A stretch of 41,301 nt of DNA from Bacteroidota bacterium. GTDB lineage: Bacteria; Bacteroidota; Bacteroidia; NS11-12g; UBA955. The notes below the pieces were generated by a model, which did not search any database, was not told the DNA's origin, and saw only the letters and a list, made by a program, of their open reading frames with translations. The stretch is from contig JAGFIU010000017.1 of NCBI GenBank assembly GCA_024103355.1, positions 1 through 41,301 on the forward strand, in the 5' to 3' direction. Positions 1-8,569 of this stretch are shown piece by piece (positions within the stretch are counted from its first letter, which is position 1; each line of letters starts with the position of its first letter). The position numbers were made by a program, and so were the translations under genes.

Positions 1-525
1 CCCGCTTTCAGAAAACAAGTTGATTTGAATATCAACCTGATGATTACCATGCTGCTGGGAGGTTTGTGGCACGGCTCAACATGGAATTTCATTATTTGGG
101 GAGGAATAAACGGGATTGGTTTGGTGGTATATAAACTTTGGAAGAAAATCAGTCCTTATGAAAAACTCAAAGGATGGTATATCAGGGCATTTAAAATTGC
201 GCTGACCTTTGCATTTGTGAGTTATACACGCATTTGGTTTAGAGCACCCACTAAGGAAGTTGCCGACACTGTTAGATATAAAATCTTTCAAGACATGGAT
301 TGGTCCTTGGCCGACAACGTGATTTTGGGTTATTGGAAAGTTTTTATACTTTTTCTCATTGGTATGATTATTCATTGGCTTCCTCACACATTTAAACTCA
401 AATACCGATTTGCATTTATCAGATTGCCGATTCCATTAAAATTATTGGCGGTTATGGTTACTGTTTTTCTTATTTGGCAAACAGTTACAGCCGGTTTTAT
501 ACCCTTTATTTATTTCCAGTTTTAA
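1..525 (+). CDS. MBOAT-family O-acyltransferase, C-terminal part
   Basis: The reading frame is open from the first base of the window, so this is the last 174 residues of a gene that starts outside it; the family is usually about 450-500 residues. The fragment holds the hallmark G-G-L-W-H-G-S-T-W-N segment, whose histidine (residue 24 of the fragment) is the conserved catalytic residue of AlgI/DltB-type membrane-bound O-acyltransferases. Several hydrophobic helices follow, ending in an aromatic tail. Known members move acyl groups, often acetate, across the inner membrane onto extracellular polysaccharide. The substrate cannot be told from this fragment. The usual SGNH-hydrolase partner of AlgI-type systems is not downstream, where a methyltransferase follows after about 100 bp. 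Confidence 0.88.
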   Translation, partial: PAFRKQVDLNINLMITMLLGGLWHGSTWNFIIWGGINGIGLVVYKLWKKISPYEKLKGWYIRAFKIALTFAFVSYTRIWFRAPTKEVADTVRYKIFQDMDWSLADNVILGYWKVFILFLIGMIIHWLPHTFKLKYRFAFIRLPIPLKLLAVMVTVFLIWQTVTAGFIPFIYFQF

Positions 526-552
526 GCATTATTTATACCTCATGGAAAGAAA

Positions 553-586
553 TTTGATTTCTAATAAACAATAAATTATAGCTTTG
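553..586 (+). promoter_or_regulatory. Putative Bacteroidota promoter for the methyltransferase gene
   Basis: TAGCTTTG (579-586) fits the TAnnTTTG -7 element, and TTTG (553-556) lies 22 bp upstream as a possible -33 element. A leader of about 40 nt before the ATG at 633 would result. Confidence 0.45.
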
Positions 587-632
587 AAAATTCCACATTT
601 GAGCAACAAATCATCCATTTAATGAAACTTAT

Positions 633-1493
633 ATGATAGATAAAATCAAGTCGGTTTACCGCTTCATATCTCCCAAATTTCAGACTCTGCACTTAGATTA
701 CAAGGTTTCCCCAATGCCCCGATACGGTCACGGAAATCCTCCACACCCCATGCTGCATGATTTGATCAATCAAAACAGAACATTGTATAAAGAAAATATA
801 GAGTCGTTTCTGAATCATACTAACAACATACAAAACATAAAGAATTCCAACGAGGAGAAAGATGAGAACAACCCTGCCTGGAACAATGGATTTCTTCCCG
901 GACTTGACATCATTGGGATTTATGGAATGATTGCAAAATACAAGCCCTCACAATACATTGAGATAGGTTCCGGAAATTCAACAAAGGTTGCACGAAAATC
1001 CATTACAGAAAACAACCTTAATACTCAAATTACCTCCATAGACCCATTTCCCAGAGCCAATATTGACCACTTGGCAGACAAGGTAATCAGAATGCCTTTT
1101 GAGAGTTTGCCTGATAACAAATTCATTATTGACACATTGCAGGAAAATGACATTTTGTTTATTGACAACTCTCACCGCATTTTACCCAATTCGGATGTTA
1201 TGGTTTGTTTTATGGAACTTTTACCTTTTTTGAAAAAAGGTGTAATTGTTCATATTCATGATATTTATCTTCCCTTTGATTATCCTCAGTTTATGTGTGA
1301 CAGATTTTATAGTGAACAATATATGTTAGCAATGTTGTTACTTGCCAATTCAGAAAGATTCAAACCCATTTTACCCAATTACTTTATTAGTCAGGACAAG
1401 GAAATATCCAAGATTATAGAACCAATATGGAATCACCCCAACATGCAAACTGTTGAAACACACGGAGATTCATTTTGGCTACAAATTGACTAA
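633..1493 (+). CDS. Class I SAM-dependent methyltransferase-like protein
   Basis: 286 residues with a Rossmann-type methyltransferase core in the second half. Motif I is Y-I-E-I-G-S-G-N-S-T (about residues 108-117), followed by an acidic strand end, S-I-D-P-F-P, and later D-I-L-F-I-D-N-S-H and V-I-V-H-I-H-D-I, which resemble the Methyltransf_24 family often found beside glycan genes. There is no signal peptide or membrane segment, so it should be cytosolic. The first 80 residues look unrelated to the core. It is a single-gene unit with its own promoter, between an MBOAT acyltransferase and a converging thioredoxin-fold gene. A role in modifying a surface sugar would fit the upstream gene but is only inference; the substrate is unknown. 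Confidence 0.75.
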   Translation: MIDKIKSVYRFISPKFQTLHLDYKVSPMPRYGHGNPPHPMLHDLINQNRTLYKENIESFLNHTNNIQNIKNSNEEKDENNPAWNNGFLPGLDIIGIYGMIAKYKPSQYIEIGSGNSTKVARKSITENNLNTQITSIDPFPRANIDHLADKVIRMPFESLPDNKFIIDTLQENDILFIDNSHRILPNSDVMVCFMELLPFLKKGVIVHIHDIYLPFDYPQFMCDRFYSEQYMLAMLLLANSERFKPILPNYFISQDKEISKIIEPIWNHPNMQTVETHGDSFWLQID

Positions 1494-1507
1494 TAACAGG
1501 ACAATGC

Positions 1508-2086
1508 CTATTTGTTACCGGTAGTTTGATTGATATTGCTCAGTAAATGCACAAACTCATTTTGCAAAGCCTGACCTTTGTCTTTGTTATACCACAATTG
1601 CAATTGAGTTTTAACCTCATCCATCTCAACTCCTTTGTTTTTCAATTCAAGAAAGAAATCCTGAGCTAATTTAGGTCTAGGGCCCCATCTGAAAATATCT
1701 TTTCCATTTTCATCTCTAACCACAACAATCGGAATAGCTTTGCCTCCATTGGTAAGGTATTGATTGATAGTAAAAGGTTCGGAGTCTCTGAGTTCGTATT
1801 CTGCATGAATCAGTGGATTGAGAGAAGCAATCAAATGAATAAAAGGAACAATATGAGCTGCATCACCGCACCATGGTTCTGTAATTATAACCCAGTTCAT
1901 AGGTTTGTTAATTTTGGAAACAACTTCTTTGAGTTCGGGGATAATTTCACCTCCTTTGGTCCATCGGCTAAGCCTTGACCAATTGAGTTTTACATACTCT
2001 GCATAAGCTGGGTCATCATAGGGTGCAGGTGGATTGGGGTTTTCTAAAATTTGAGTAAATTGATTAAGATAAGATTGAAAGTTCAT
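1508..2086 (-). CDS. Thioredoxin-family protein with a WCGDA motif
   Basis: 192 residues with a thioredoxin-fold core: W-V-I-I-T-E-P-W-C-G-D-A-A-H, then a helix, a strand with acidic residues, the cis-proline region A-I-P-I-V-V-V, and F-R-W-G-P-R-P. This matches the cytosolic Thioredoxin_9-like family common in Bacteroidota and Firmicutes. Only the first cysteine of a CxxC pair is present (C-G-D-A), so ordinary dithiol-disulfide exchange is unlikely and a monothiol or non-redox role is possible. There is no signal peptide. It converges on the methyltransferase gene with 14 bp between stop codons and is divergent from murG across a 235-bp spacer carrying promoters for both. The biological partner is unknown. 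Confidence 0.82.
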   Translation of the reverse strand: MNFQSYLNQFTQILENPNPPAPYDDPAYAEYVKLNWSRLSRWTKGGEIIPELKEVVSKINKPMNWVIITEPWCGDAAHIVPFIHLIASLNPLIHAEYELRDSEPFTINQYLTNGGKAIPIVVVRDENGKDIFRWGPRPKLAQDFFLELKNKGVEMDEVKTQLQLWYNKDKGQALQNEFVHLLSNINQTTGNK

Positions 2087-2115
2087 AAACGATTAATATT
2101 AAATAAATGATGGTG

Positions 2116-2123
2116 CAAAATTA
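2116..2123 (-). promoter_or_regulatory. -7 promoter element for the thioredoxin-family gene
   Basis: Reading on the minus strand, TAATTTTG fits TAnnTTTG and lies 29 nt upstream of the ATG at 2086. No convincing -33 element was found. Confidence 0.5.
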
Positions 2124-2291
2124 GTTTATTGAAGAAAGATAAAAAAACATCTCTATGGACAAGAAATTGTATTTGATGTAAAACACAGGAATTGTATGAG
2201 CTAAGATTTACTCATTAAAAAAATAAAAATCCATCAGAACAGATAGAAGACAACTGTGGGCAATTTTATTCTAAAAGACATTTAGTGAATT

Positions 2292-2299
2292 TACATTTG
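2292..2299 (+). promoter_or_regulatory. -7 promoter element for murG
   Basis: TACATTTG, a full TAnnTTTG match, lies 22 nt upstream of the murG ATG at 2322. It indicates that murG is transcribed by itself here and not from the dcw cluster 26 kb away. Confidence 0.5.
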
Positions 2300-2321
2300 T
2301 TGAACAAATCAAAGACATTAT

Positions 2322-3413
2322 ATGTCATACAAATTTATCATATCAGGCGGTGGGACAGGTGGACATATTTTTCCTGCCATTGCAATAGCAAACGAAATAA
2401 AATCAAGATATCCTGATGCAGAGATATTATTTGTCGGTGCCAAAGACCGTATGGAAATGGCCAAAGTACCCGAAGCTGGATATAAGATTGAAGGTCTTTG
2501 GATAAGCGGGATTCAAAGAAAATTCACATTCAAAAATTTCGCTGTACCTTTCAAACTTGTTCACAGTTTATACAAAGCAGGCAAGATTGTAAAAACATTC
2601 AAGCCCGATGCGGTTATTGGAGTTGGCGGTTATGCAAGTGCTGCTATTTTATATGCTGCTTCTAAAAAAGGTGTCCCTTGTTTGATTCAGGAGCAGAATT
2701 CTTTTGCCGGTATTACCAATAAATGGTTAGGCAAAAAGGTTCAAAAGATTTGTGTCGCTTATGACGGTATGGAACGTTTTTTCCCTAAAAATAAAATTAT
2801 CAAAACAGGCAACCCGGTTCGCAGCAATTTGTTTAACATTTCTATTTCAAAAGAAGAGGCATTAACAAAATACGGTTTGCAACCCGACAAAAAAACTGTT
2901 CTGATAACCGGAGGCAGTTTGGGAGCAAGAACCTTGAATGAAGCTATTCGAAGCAGTTTGCAAGACATTGACCATGCTGACATTCAGTTGATTTGGCAAA
3001 CAGGTTCTTTTTATTACAATGAATACCGCAACTTTGAGAAAAGCGGTATCAAAGTTTTAGAGTTTATAAAAGATATGAATGAAGCCTATCAGGCGGCTGA
3101 TTTAGTCGTATGCAGAGCCGGTGCGCTCACACTTGCTGAAATCTGTGTGTTGGGTAAGCCATCTATTCTTGTGCCCTCACCTTTTGTTACCGAAGACCAT
3201 CAGACTCACAATGCCATGCAGTTAGTCAACAACAATGCAGCCATGATGATTAAGGACAAAGAAGCAATAGAAACCTTGGTTGCAAGCATTCTGTCAATAA
3301 TCTCAAATCAAGAATTGCTTCAAAGTCTTTCTGAACACTCAAAAGCTATGGGAATACCGGACGCAACACAAAAGATTGTCAATGAAATTGAATCTATTAT
3401 GAAAAAATCATAA
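2322..3413 (+). CDS. murG: UDP-GlcNAc:lipid I N-acetylglucosaminyltransferase MurG
   Basis: 363 residues, normal for MurG. It transfers N-acetylglucosamine from UDP-GlcNAc to lipid I to make lipid II on the inner face of the cytoplasmic membrane. The N-terminal G-G-G-T-G-G-H loop (residues 9-15) is the lipid I-side signature. Also visible are G-V-G-G-Y-A-S, Q-E-Q-N-S, G-G-S-L-G-A at the start of the C-terminal domain, and R-A-G-A-L-T-L-A-E-I with P-S-P-F-V-T-E-D-H-Q-T-H-N-A in the UDP-GlcNAc-binding region. In many Bacteroidota murG sits in the dcw cluster between ftsW and murC. Here it stands alone with its own promoter, 25 kb from mraZ-murD. It converges on a TonB-dependent receptor gene. 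Confidence 0.97.
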   Translation: MSYKFIISGGGTGGHIFPAIAIANEIKSRYPDAEILFVGAKDRMEMAKVPEAGYKIEGLWISGIQRKFTFKNFAVPFKLVHSLYKAGKIVKTFKPDAVIGVGGYASAAILYAASKKGVPCLIQEQNSFAGITNKWLGKKVQKICVAYDGMERFFPKNKIIKTGNPVRSNLFNISISKEEALTKYGLQPDKKTVLITGGSLGARTLNEAIRSSLQDIDHADIQLIWQTGSFYYNEYRNFEKSGIKVLEFIKDMNEAYQAADLVVCRAGALTLAEICVLGKPSILVPSPFVTEDHQTHNAMQLVNNNAAMMIKDKEAIETLVASILSIISNQELLQSLSEHSKAMGIPDATQKIVNEIESIMKKS

Positions 3414-3446
3414 AGTGTTCTAAATAGTCTCTTGAGTTATTGGATT

Positions 3447-5882
3447 TTAAAAATCCATTTCATCCCCTCCGCTTCCGCCATCATCCATCCTGCGTTTTGG
3501 CTTCTTATCAATATTATCATTTAGACTCCCAAATTTATAGGTAAAATTCAGGGTCAAAACTCTAGATTGCCATTTCCATGTTGACTCACTCTCAAAATTA
3601 ACTCCATTACTTACAATAGAAAATTCACGTGTATTGAAAACATCTGTTAAGTTGATAGCAATGCTACCTCTTTTATCAAAGACTTCCATTTTGAATCCTA
3701 AATCCAAACTATGCATTGGGTTCATTGTCCCTTGTACATAGGTAACTTTTCCACGATAAAAATAAGATGCTTGCACATCGATAGATTTATTAACTTTATA
3801 ACTTGCAAGTAATTTCCCAAACCAAGAATAGTTTGTTGCCGAAGCTGCAATATTTGTAAGATTACCTGAAACTTGTTCTCTAAATAAGTTAAAATTTAAG
3901 GTAGTACTAAGATTACGTATTTTTTTCCTAAAAATCCCCTCTAACCCAATATTTCTAGCCACATCCAGATTAGTAAAGGTCATAGTAGCAATACCATTTT
4001 CATCAACTATCCTATAGCGTTGGAACTCACCATTTACTTGCCTATAATAGATAGTTCCTGAAATAAAATCCCCCTTTTTAGAAACAAAATAGGTTGCTTC
4101 ATAAGCATCAATTAATTCCGGATTTAAATAAGGATTTCCTTTTCGAAGATTGTATGGGTCTGTTTGTTCTGCAAATGGGTTTAGTGAGCTAATCCAAGGT
4201 CTTTGGATTCTACGGCTGTAACTCAATTGAAAATCTTGTCCTTTAGATATCTCCTTTGTCCAAAAAACAGAAGGAAATAAATTTATGTAATTTCTGCTAA
4301 AGGTTAAATTACCAACCTTTTGATCTCCATTGATTATAGACTGCTCAGCTCTCACTCCGGCTTTAACCTTAAACCATTTAAACTCCTGAGAGTAGTTGAC
4401 ATAAGCGGCATTGATGACTTCACTATAGATAAAATTGTTGGTAAGGCTTCTGTCAACATCATAATTGTGTGAATCAAAATTCATTGTATCTGCATAAAAA
4501 TCGTTACCAATTTTTCTCATAGTAAATTTAATTCCGGATTCAAAAACGCTCTTACCACCAATTGGGAGAACGTAATCTAATTGTGCAAGAGGAAGAATAT
4601 TATCAGTGTTGGTTTTTGTGTTTTGTAACTGTTTATATAAACCCAACTCATCTTGATTATATTGAGAATTGTTTTCACTTTTTGAGCTAGAAATATTAGC
4701 AAGAAAAAGGAGGTTGTGTTTCTTTTCTTTATCAAAATGATGGTTAAAAGAGAAACCAAGTTCTCCATTACTGCTGTTTCTTTTGTCAGCTCCATTCCTA
4801 TAATATTCATATAGCGGAACAAAATCAGGGTCTTCAAATGAGTAAAAAACTGTTTCGGGATTTCGATTTGTGCTCAAACTTCCCAACCAATTAAAAGACA
4901 ATGTGGTTTTTGGGGTTATTTCATAATCAAGATTTCCATTCCATGTATTGCTCAAATTACCTCTATTTGTTTCACTGTTCTGCAATAAAAAGTAGGTAGT
5001 GTCCTCTAATAAATTCAATCTTTGAGTCGTACCTTTAGAAACACTATGATGATTTCTATACCCATAAGTAGTACTGAATTTAAGTTTATTATTCCCGTAT
5101 GAAAAACTCGCAGAACCATTGTACCTGTCAAAGGTACCATAACCGGCAGTAACACTTGCATTCCAACCAATTTTATTTGATGATTTCAATATTATGTTAA
5201 TGATACCTGCTGTACCTTCTGCATCATATTTTGCAGAAGGGTTATTGATAAGTTCAATTCGTTCAATATTTGCTGCCGGGATTTGTTGCAAAAAAGATTG
5301 CTTGTCTGCTCCACCAAAACTCGTGGGCTTGCCGTTTATATATATCTGAACATCTGACGAACCCCTGAGAGAAATATTTCCGTTCATATCTACATCTACA
5401 GTTGGAATTTGGTTTAACACATCCACCGCTGTTCCACCTGTCGTCATAGGGTTGTCTTGTACTTCAAATACTTTTCTGTCAACATCCAATTTCATAGTTT
5501 CTTTTTCTCCTTCTACCTTAGCACCATCAAGCACCTTGGCATCCGATTTAAGAAATATCTTTCCTAAACTAATATTGGTATCATTATGTAGCACCTTCAC
5601 GTTATCTTTGATATAAGTCTGATAACCTAAAAATGAGACTGAGATCTTGTAAGTTCCTTGGGAGAGTTGTAATGAAAAAAAACCGTTAATATCAGTAACT
5701 ACACCAACAAAGTCGTTTGTTCCGTGCTTGGAAGCACTTATGGTAGCATACGGTAGTTCCATTCCTGCTTTTTGGTCCCATACATAACCATAAACCTTAA
5801 CAGTTTGTGCTGATAATAGCGATGAAAGAAGGGTAAAAACTGAAAGGGTCAGAGTGAATTTTAAAAGATGTTTTGATTTCAT
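3447..5882 (-). CDS. TonB-dependent outer-membrane receptor (CarboxypepD_reg-like domain plus beta-barrel)
   Basis: 811 residues. A signal peptide of about 25 residues ends near L-S-A-Q-T. Next comes a CarboxypepD_reg-like/CnaB-like domain (about 27-110; V-Y-G-Y-V-W-D, then F-F-S-L...G-T-Y-K-I-S-V-S-F-L-G-Y), a plug domain with D-V-L-N-Q-I-P-T-V-D-V-D and S-S-D-V-Q-I-Y-I-N-G-K-P, and a long aromatic-rich beta-barrel ending in F-T-Y-K-F-G-S. The layout fits the outer membrane beta-barrel (OMP_b-brl_3) family rather than SusC, and no SusD-like partner is adjacent. A charged, Gly/Asp-rich tail (R-R-M-D-D-G-G-S-G-G-D-E-M-D-F) follows the last strand. The gene is a single unit with its own promoter. 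The ligand cannot be predicted from the sequence. Confidence 0.9.
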   Translation of the reverse strand: MKSKHLLKFTLTLSVFTLLSSLLSAQTVKVYGYVWDQKAGMELPYATISASKHGTNDFVGVVTDINGFFSLQLSQGTYKISVSFLGYQTYIKDNVKVLHNDTNISLGKIFLKSDAKVLDGAKVEGEKETMKLDVDRKVFEVQDNPMTTGGTAVDVLNQIPTVDVDMNGNISLRGSSDVQIYINGKPTSFGGADKQSFLQQIPAANIERIELINNPSAKYDAEGTAGIINIILKSSNKIGWNASVTAGYGTFDRYNGSASFSYGNNKLKFSTTYGYRNHHSVSKGTTQRLNLLEDTTYFLLQNSETNRGNLSNTWNGNLDYEITPKTTLSFNWLGSLSTNRNPETVFYSFEDPDFVPLYEYYRNGADKRNSSNGELGFSFNHHFDKEKKHNLLFLANISSSKSENNSQYNQDELGLYKQLQNTKTNTDNILPLAQLDYVLPIGGKSVFESGIKFTMRKIGNDFYADTMNFDSHNYDVDRSLTNNFIYSEVINAAYVNYSQEFKWFKVKAGVRAEQSIINGDQKVGNLTFSRNYINLFPSVFWTKEISKGQDFQLSYSRRIQRPWISSLNPFAEQTDPYNLRKGNPYLNPELIDAYEATYFVSKKGDFISGTIYYRQVNGEFQRYRIVDENGIATMTFTNLDVARNIGLEGIFRKKIRNLSTTLNFNLFREQVSGNLTNIAASATNYSWFGKLLASYKVNKSIDVQASYFYRGKVTYVQGTMNPMHSLDLGFKMEVFDKRGSIAINLTDVFNTREFSIVSNGVNFESESTWKWQSRVLTLNFTYKFGSLNDNIDKKPKRRMDDGGSGGDEMDF

Positions 5883-5898
5883 TATTCAAATAAGGCTG

Positions 5899-5906
5899 CA
5901 AAAATA
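5899..5906 (-). promoter_or_regulatory. -7 promoter element for the TonB-dependent receptor gene
   Basis: On the minus strand TATTTTTG fits TAnnTTTG, 16 nt before the ATG at 5882. This would leave a leader of roughly 10 nt. Confidence 0.5.
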
Positions 5907-5999
5907 ATCAAGGCAATAGCAAAGTCTTTGCCCTTTGGCACCAAAACATCTGTTTATAAGACAGAAGTATAAAATCCTCTATGAGAATGAATTATATTT

Positions 6000-6818
6000 C
6001 TATGAAGCAAAAATAGCACCCTCTAAACTGAGTGAACGTGCATGCACAGATAATACTGGTATTGAAGAATGATGAACAAGTTGTTGCGCATAAGTTCCCA
6101 TGAAGAAACTATTGGTAGTTTCTGTTTCTGTCATGATTGAGATTAAGTCTACACCATTCTTTTTTGCAAAATCTACGCAAGCATCTGCCACATTTCTACC
6201 ATATTCTTCTGCGGCTGAATTCGTTACATTATTTTTGTCTAAATACTCCTTCGCTTGCTTAGCATACAATCTAAGTTTGTTGATAGTCTGTTCATCTTTT
6301 CTTGCGCTAACACAGAAAATAACAACCTCAGCATCAAAACCTCGTGCTAATTTTGTTACAACAGGAATTTTTTGTCTTGTTTGATCGGTATCATTGAGTG
6401 GTAGCAAAATCTTTTGAAAAGAATCAGGATAAGGTAATTCCTGCATTGTCAAAACAGGACATTTAGAGGAACTCACAACCCTAAAGGCATTAGTTCCTAT
6501 CCAATTCTCTTGAAATCCCTTTGCACCATGAGTTCCCATCATAATCAAGTCTGCCTCGATTTCTTTTTCGACTGTGGTAATCTCCTTGTAAATTCTACCT
6601 TTTCGTTGGACAAAATTCATCTGAACTCCACGATCTTGATACTTGCCAATTGTTACCTCTTTTACTTTCTCTGCCATTGCTGCTGCGGTAGAATCTGTTA
6701 CTACAAATACTACAGTAATTTCAGCACCAAATATCTTGGCACATAAAACAGCTTTCCTCAGAGCGATTTCTGAAGATGGTGAGCCTTCATAGGGTACTAG
6801 TATTTTTTTAATTTCCAT
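6000..6818 (-). CDS. Tandem universal stress protein (UspA family)
   Basis: 272 residues containing two Usp domains (about 1-140 and 145-262). The first keeps the ATP-binding signature G-x2-G-x9-G-T: G95-T-H-G98, nine residues, then G108-T109, with the usual V-P-Y-E-G-S start. In the second the equivalent region reads T-E-T-E-T-T-N-S-F-F-M-G-T-Y, which lacks the first two glycines, so it probably does not bind ATP in the same way. Such tandem proteins are cytosolic and are induced by starvation or other stresses in other bacteria; the exact role is unknown. The gene is monocistronic, with the clearest promoter of the window upstream. Confidence 0.92.
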   Translation of the reverse strand: MEIKKILVPYEGSPSSEIALRKAVLCAKIFGAEITVVFVVTDSTAAAMAEKVKEVTIGKYQDRGVQMNFVQRKGRIYKEITTVEKEIEADLIMMGTHGAKGFQENWIGTNAFRVVSSSKCPVLTMQELPYPDSFQKILLPLNDTDQTRQKIPVVTKLARGFDAEVVIFCVSARKDEQTINKLRLYAKQAKEYLDKNNVTNSAAEEYGRNVADACVDFAKKNGVDLISIMTETETTNSFFMGTYAQQLVHHSSIPVLSVHARSLSLEGAIFAS

Positions 6819-6852
6819 AAGCTATAAAGTTTGATTTTTAATTTTGATATTT

Positions 6853-6884
6853 CAAAAGTAAACAACAAATGTTTATCCGCCAAA
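6853..6884 (-). promoter_or_regulatory. Bipartite promoter for the universal stress protein gene
   Basis: Read on the minus strand: TTTG (6884-6881), 20 bp, then TACTTTTG (6860-6853). Both elements of the Bacteroidota TTTG / TAnnTTTG promoter are present at close to the expected spacing, 34 nt upstream of the ATG. Confidence 0.6.
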
Positions 6885-6988
6885 TATTTATCTTTATCTA
6901 TTTTACGAAAGGAAACAAAAACATTTTCACATAGCATAAGAACCTTGACTATGTAGTATCTTATTTCAGTTTATTAATAACATTTTTT

Positions 6989-7645
6989 TTACAAAATCAT
7001 CTTTTTAAGATTTTGAGAAATGGTGAGTCTGCCTTCTGTTTTTGCTTTAACCTCCTCAACAGTAATATCAGGTGCTATTTCCACAAGCTCAAAACCGTTT
7101 TCTGTGATATTAAAAAACCCGAGTTCTGTTACTACCTTCTTTACGCACGCCAAACCGGTAATCGGCAATGTACATTCTTTGAGCAACTTTGACTCTCCGG
7201 CTTTGTTTGTATGTTGCATGGCAACAATGATATTCTTTGCAGATGCAACCAAATCCATGGCTCCGCCCATACCTTTGACCATCTTACCCGGAATTTTCCA
7301 ACTTGCGATATCTCCCCTGTCACTCAGTTCCATTGCGCCCAAAACCGTCAGATTTACCTTTCCGGCTCTTATCATCCCAAAACTCAAGGCTGAATCAAAA
7401 AATGCAGACCCTTTGACTGTTGTTACAGTCTGTTTCCCTGCATTGATTAGATCAGCATCTTCTTCTCCCTCAAAAGGAAAAGGACCTATACCCAGCAAAC
7501 CATTTTCGGATTGCAAAACTACTTCTATTCCTTCGGGTATATAATTAGCTACAAGTGTAGGTATTCCAATTCCGAGATTTACATAATATCCATCTTGCAG
7601 TTCCTTTGCAATCCTTTGTGCTATTTGTTCTTTTGTGAGTGCCAT
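6989..7645 (-). CDS. scoB: 3-oxoacid CoA-transferase subunit B
   Basis: 218 residues from the ATG at 7645, normal for subunit B. An upstream in-frame ATG would add 26 residues but lies inside the subunit A gene; the A-LTKEQIAQRIAKEL start is the usual one. The S-E-N-G-L-L-G-I-G-P segment holds the catalytic glutamate that forms the enzyme-CoA thioester, and G-G-A-M-D-L and H-T-N-K-A-G follow as in the family. With subunit A it should move CoA between succinyl-CoA (or another acyl-CoA) and acetoacetate, in ketone-body or branched-chain and fatty-acid degradation. It starts 4 bp after the subunit A stop codon, so the two are co-transcribed. The exact acyl donor cannot be read from the sequence. 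Confidence 0.93.
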   Translation of the reverse strand: MALTKEQIAQRIAKELQDGYYVNLGIGIPTLVANYIPEGIEVVLQSENGLLGIGPFPFEGEEDADLINAGKQTVTTVKGSAFFDSALSFGMIRAGKVNLTVLGAMELSDRGDIASWKIPGKMVKGMGGAMDLVASAKNIIVAMQHTNKAGESKLLKECTLPITGLACVKKVVTELGFFNITENGFELVEIAPDITVEEVKAKTEGRLTISQNLKKMIL

Positions 7646-7649
7646 ATTC

Positions 7650-8348
7650 TTAATTTCTTTTTCTTGTTGTCCTTTGCTCAATTCTTTTTTCGTACTGTTT
7701 GCCCTGAAAAATCCTGTGAACATAAATACCGGGGGTATGAATCATGTCAGGTTCAAGTTCACCTGCCGGAACCAAATGTTCCACCTCTGCGATTGTAATA
7801 TTGCCGGCCATTGCCATTACGGGATTAAAATTCCTTGCTGTTTCTTTATAGATTAAGTTCCCGTGTGTATCTCCTTTCCAAGCTTTAACAATTGCAAAAT
7901 CGGCTTTAAAAGCGTGTTCGAGCAGATATTTTTTGCCGTCAAACTCCCTGACTTCTTTGCCTGCGGCAACCTCGGTTCCGACACCGGCAGGCGTAAAGAA
8001 TGCAGGCATTCCATATCCGGCAGCCATACAACGAGTAGCAAGCGTGCCCTGAGGTACAAGTTCTACCTCCAATTCTCCTGACAATAACTGTCTTTCAAAC
8101 TCAGCATTTTCACCTACATAAGAGGCTATCATCTTTTTAACCTGTCTTTTTTGCAGCATCAAACCAATTCCAAAATCATCAACTCCGGCATTATTGGAAA
8201 TGCATGTAAGATTGTTTACGCCCTTCTTTACCAATGCAGCTATGCAATTCTCCGGCAACCCGCAAAGCCCAAAACCTCCGAGCATCAACGTCATCCCCGA
8301 TTCGATATCTGAAATCGCTTCGTCAGCGTTATTATATACTTTATTCAT
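7650..8348 (-). CDS. scoA: 3-oxoacid CoA-transferase subunit A
   Basis: 232 residues, normal for subunit A. The N-terminal L-G-G-F-G-L-C-G-L-P-E-N is the glycine-rich CoA-binding signature of family I CoA-transferases, followed by C-I-S-N-N-A-G, G-E-N-A-E-F-E-R-Q and Y-G-M-P-A-F-F-T-P-A-G-V-G-T. It pairs with the subunit B gene 4 bp downstream to form the active heteromer, in which subunit B supplies the catalytic glutamate. The C-terminal tail (K-R-I-E-Q-R-T-T-R-K-R-N) is basic. The gene is first in its transcript, with a promoter 22 nt upstream. Beyond that promoter lies the large repeat block, which separates it from the divergent GDP-fucose synthase gene. Confidence 0.93.
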   Translation of the reverse strand: MNKVYNNADEAISDIESGMTLMLGGFGLCGLPENCIAALVKKGVNNLTCISNNAGVDDFGIGLMLQKRQVKKMIASYVGENAEFERQLLSGELEVELVPQGTLATRCMAAGYGMPAFFTPAGVGTEVAAGKEVREFDGKKYLLEHAFKADFAIVKAWKGDTHGNLIYKETARNFNPVMAMAGNITIAEVEHLVPAGELEPDMIHTPGIYVHRIFQGKQYEKRIEQRTTRKRN

Positions 8349-8370
8349 CTTTTATCTGATTTTCTGCCTT

Positions 8371-8378
8371 CAAAATTA
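8371..8378 (-). promoter_or_regulatory. -7 promoter element for scoAB
   Basis: On the minus strand TAATTTTG fits TAnnTTTG and lies 22 nt from the scoA ATG at 8348. The repeat block begins about 70 bp further upstream. Confidence 0.5.
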
Positions 8379-8460
8379 GGTAGTATTTGCGAAATAATTG
8401 CAGGCTGCTTTACTCTTTGAAATGGCAACCTACCACCTCACCCTGACCACCTCACCCCAA

Positions 8461-8482
8461 CCCCTCTCCTCAAGGAGAGGGG
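8461..8482. repeat. Perfect hairpin, 9-bp stem, repeat copy 1
   Basis: CCCCTCTCC, loop TCAA, GGAGAGGGG. The same sequence and its CACCTCACCCCAA lead-in recur at 27395-27416. No T-run follows, so it is not a classical intrinsic terminator. Confidence 0.9.
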
Positions 8483-8487
8483 CTTCC

Positions 8488-8510
8488 TTCGCACATGGAA
8501 TTTGTGCGAA
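8488..8510. repeat. Perfect hairpin, 8-bp stem
   Basis: TTCGCACA, a 7-nt loop, then TGTGCGAA. The copy at the second locus (about 27422-27444) keeps the left arm's core but has a changed right arm (TTGTGTAAA), so it no longer pairs well. Confidence 0.85.
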
Positions 8511-8569
8511 AGAGCAAGAGTTGGTTTGCCGAATGGGTTTTGTCATGCCGGTTCCGTATCGTTCCTCCG

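Noticed and set aside
3442-3456. GGATTTTAAAAATCC palindrome between murG and the TonB-dependent receptor gene
   Set aside because: Stem of mostly A/T with a tiny loop, overlapping the receptor stop codon; too weak to call a terminator.
7020-7544. Plus-strand open frame of 174 codons opposite scoB
   Set aside because: Shadow of a well-conserved gene; Ser/Pro/Thr-rich composition typical of an antisense frame.
7646-7723. Longer form of CoA-transferase subunit B
   Set aside because: It would extend into the subunit A gene; the family start is at 7645.
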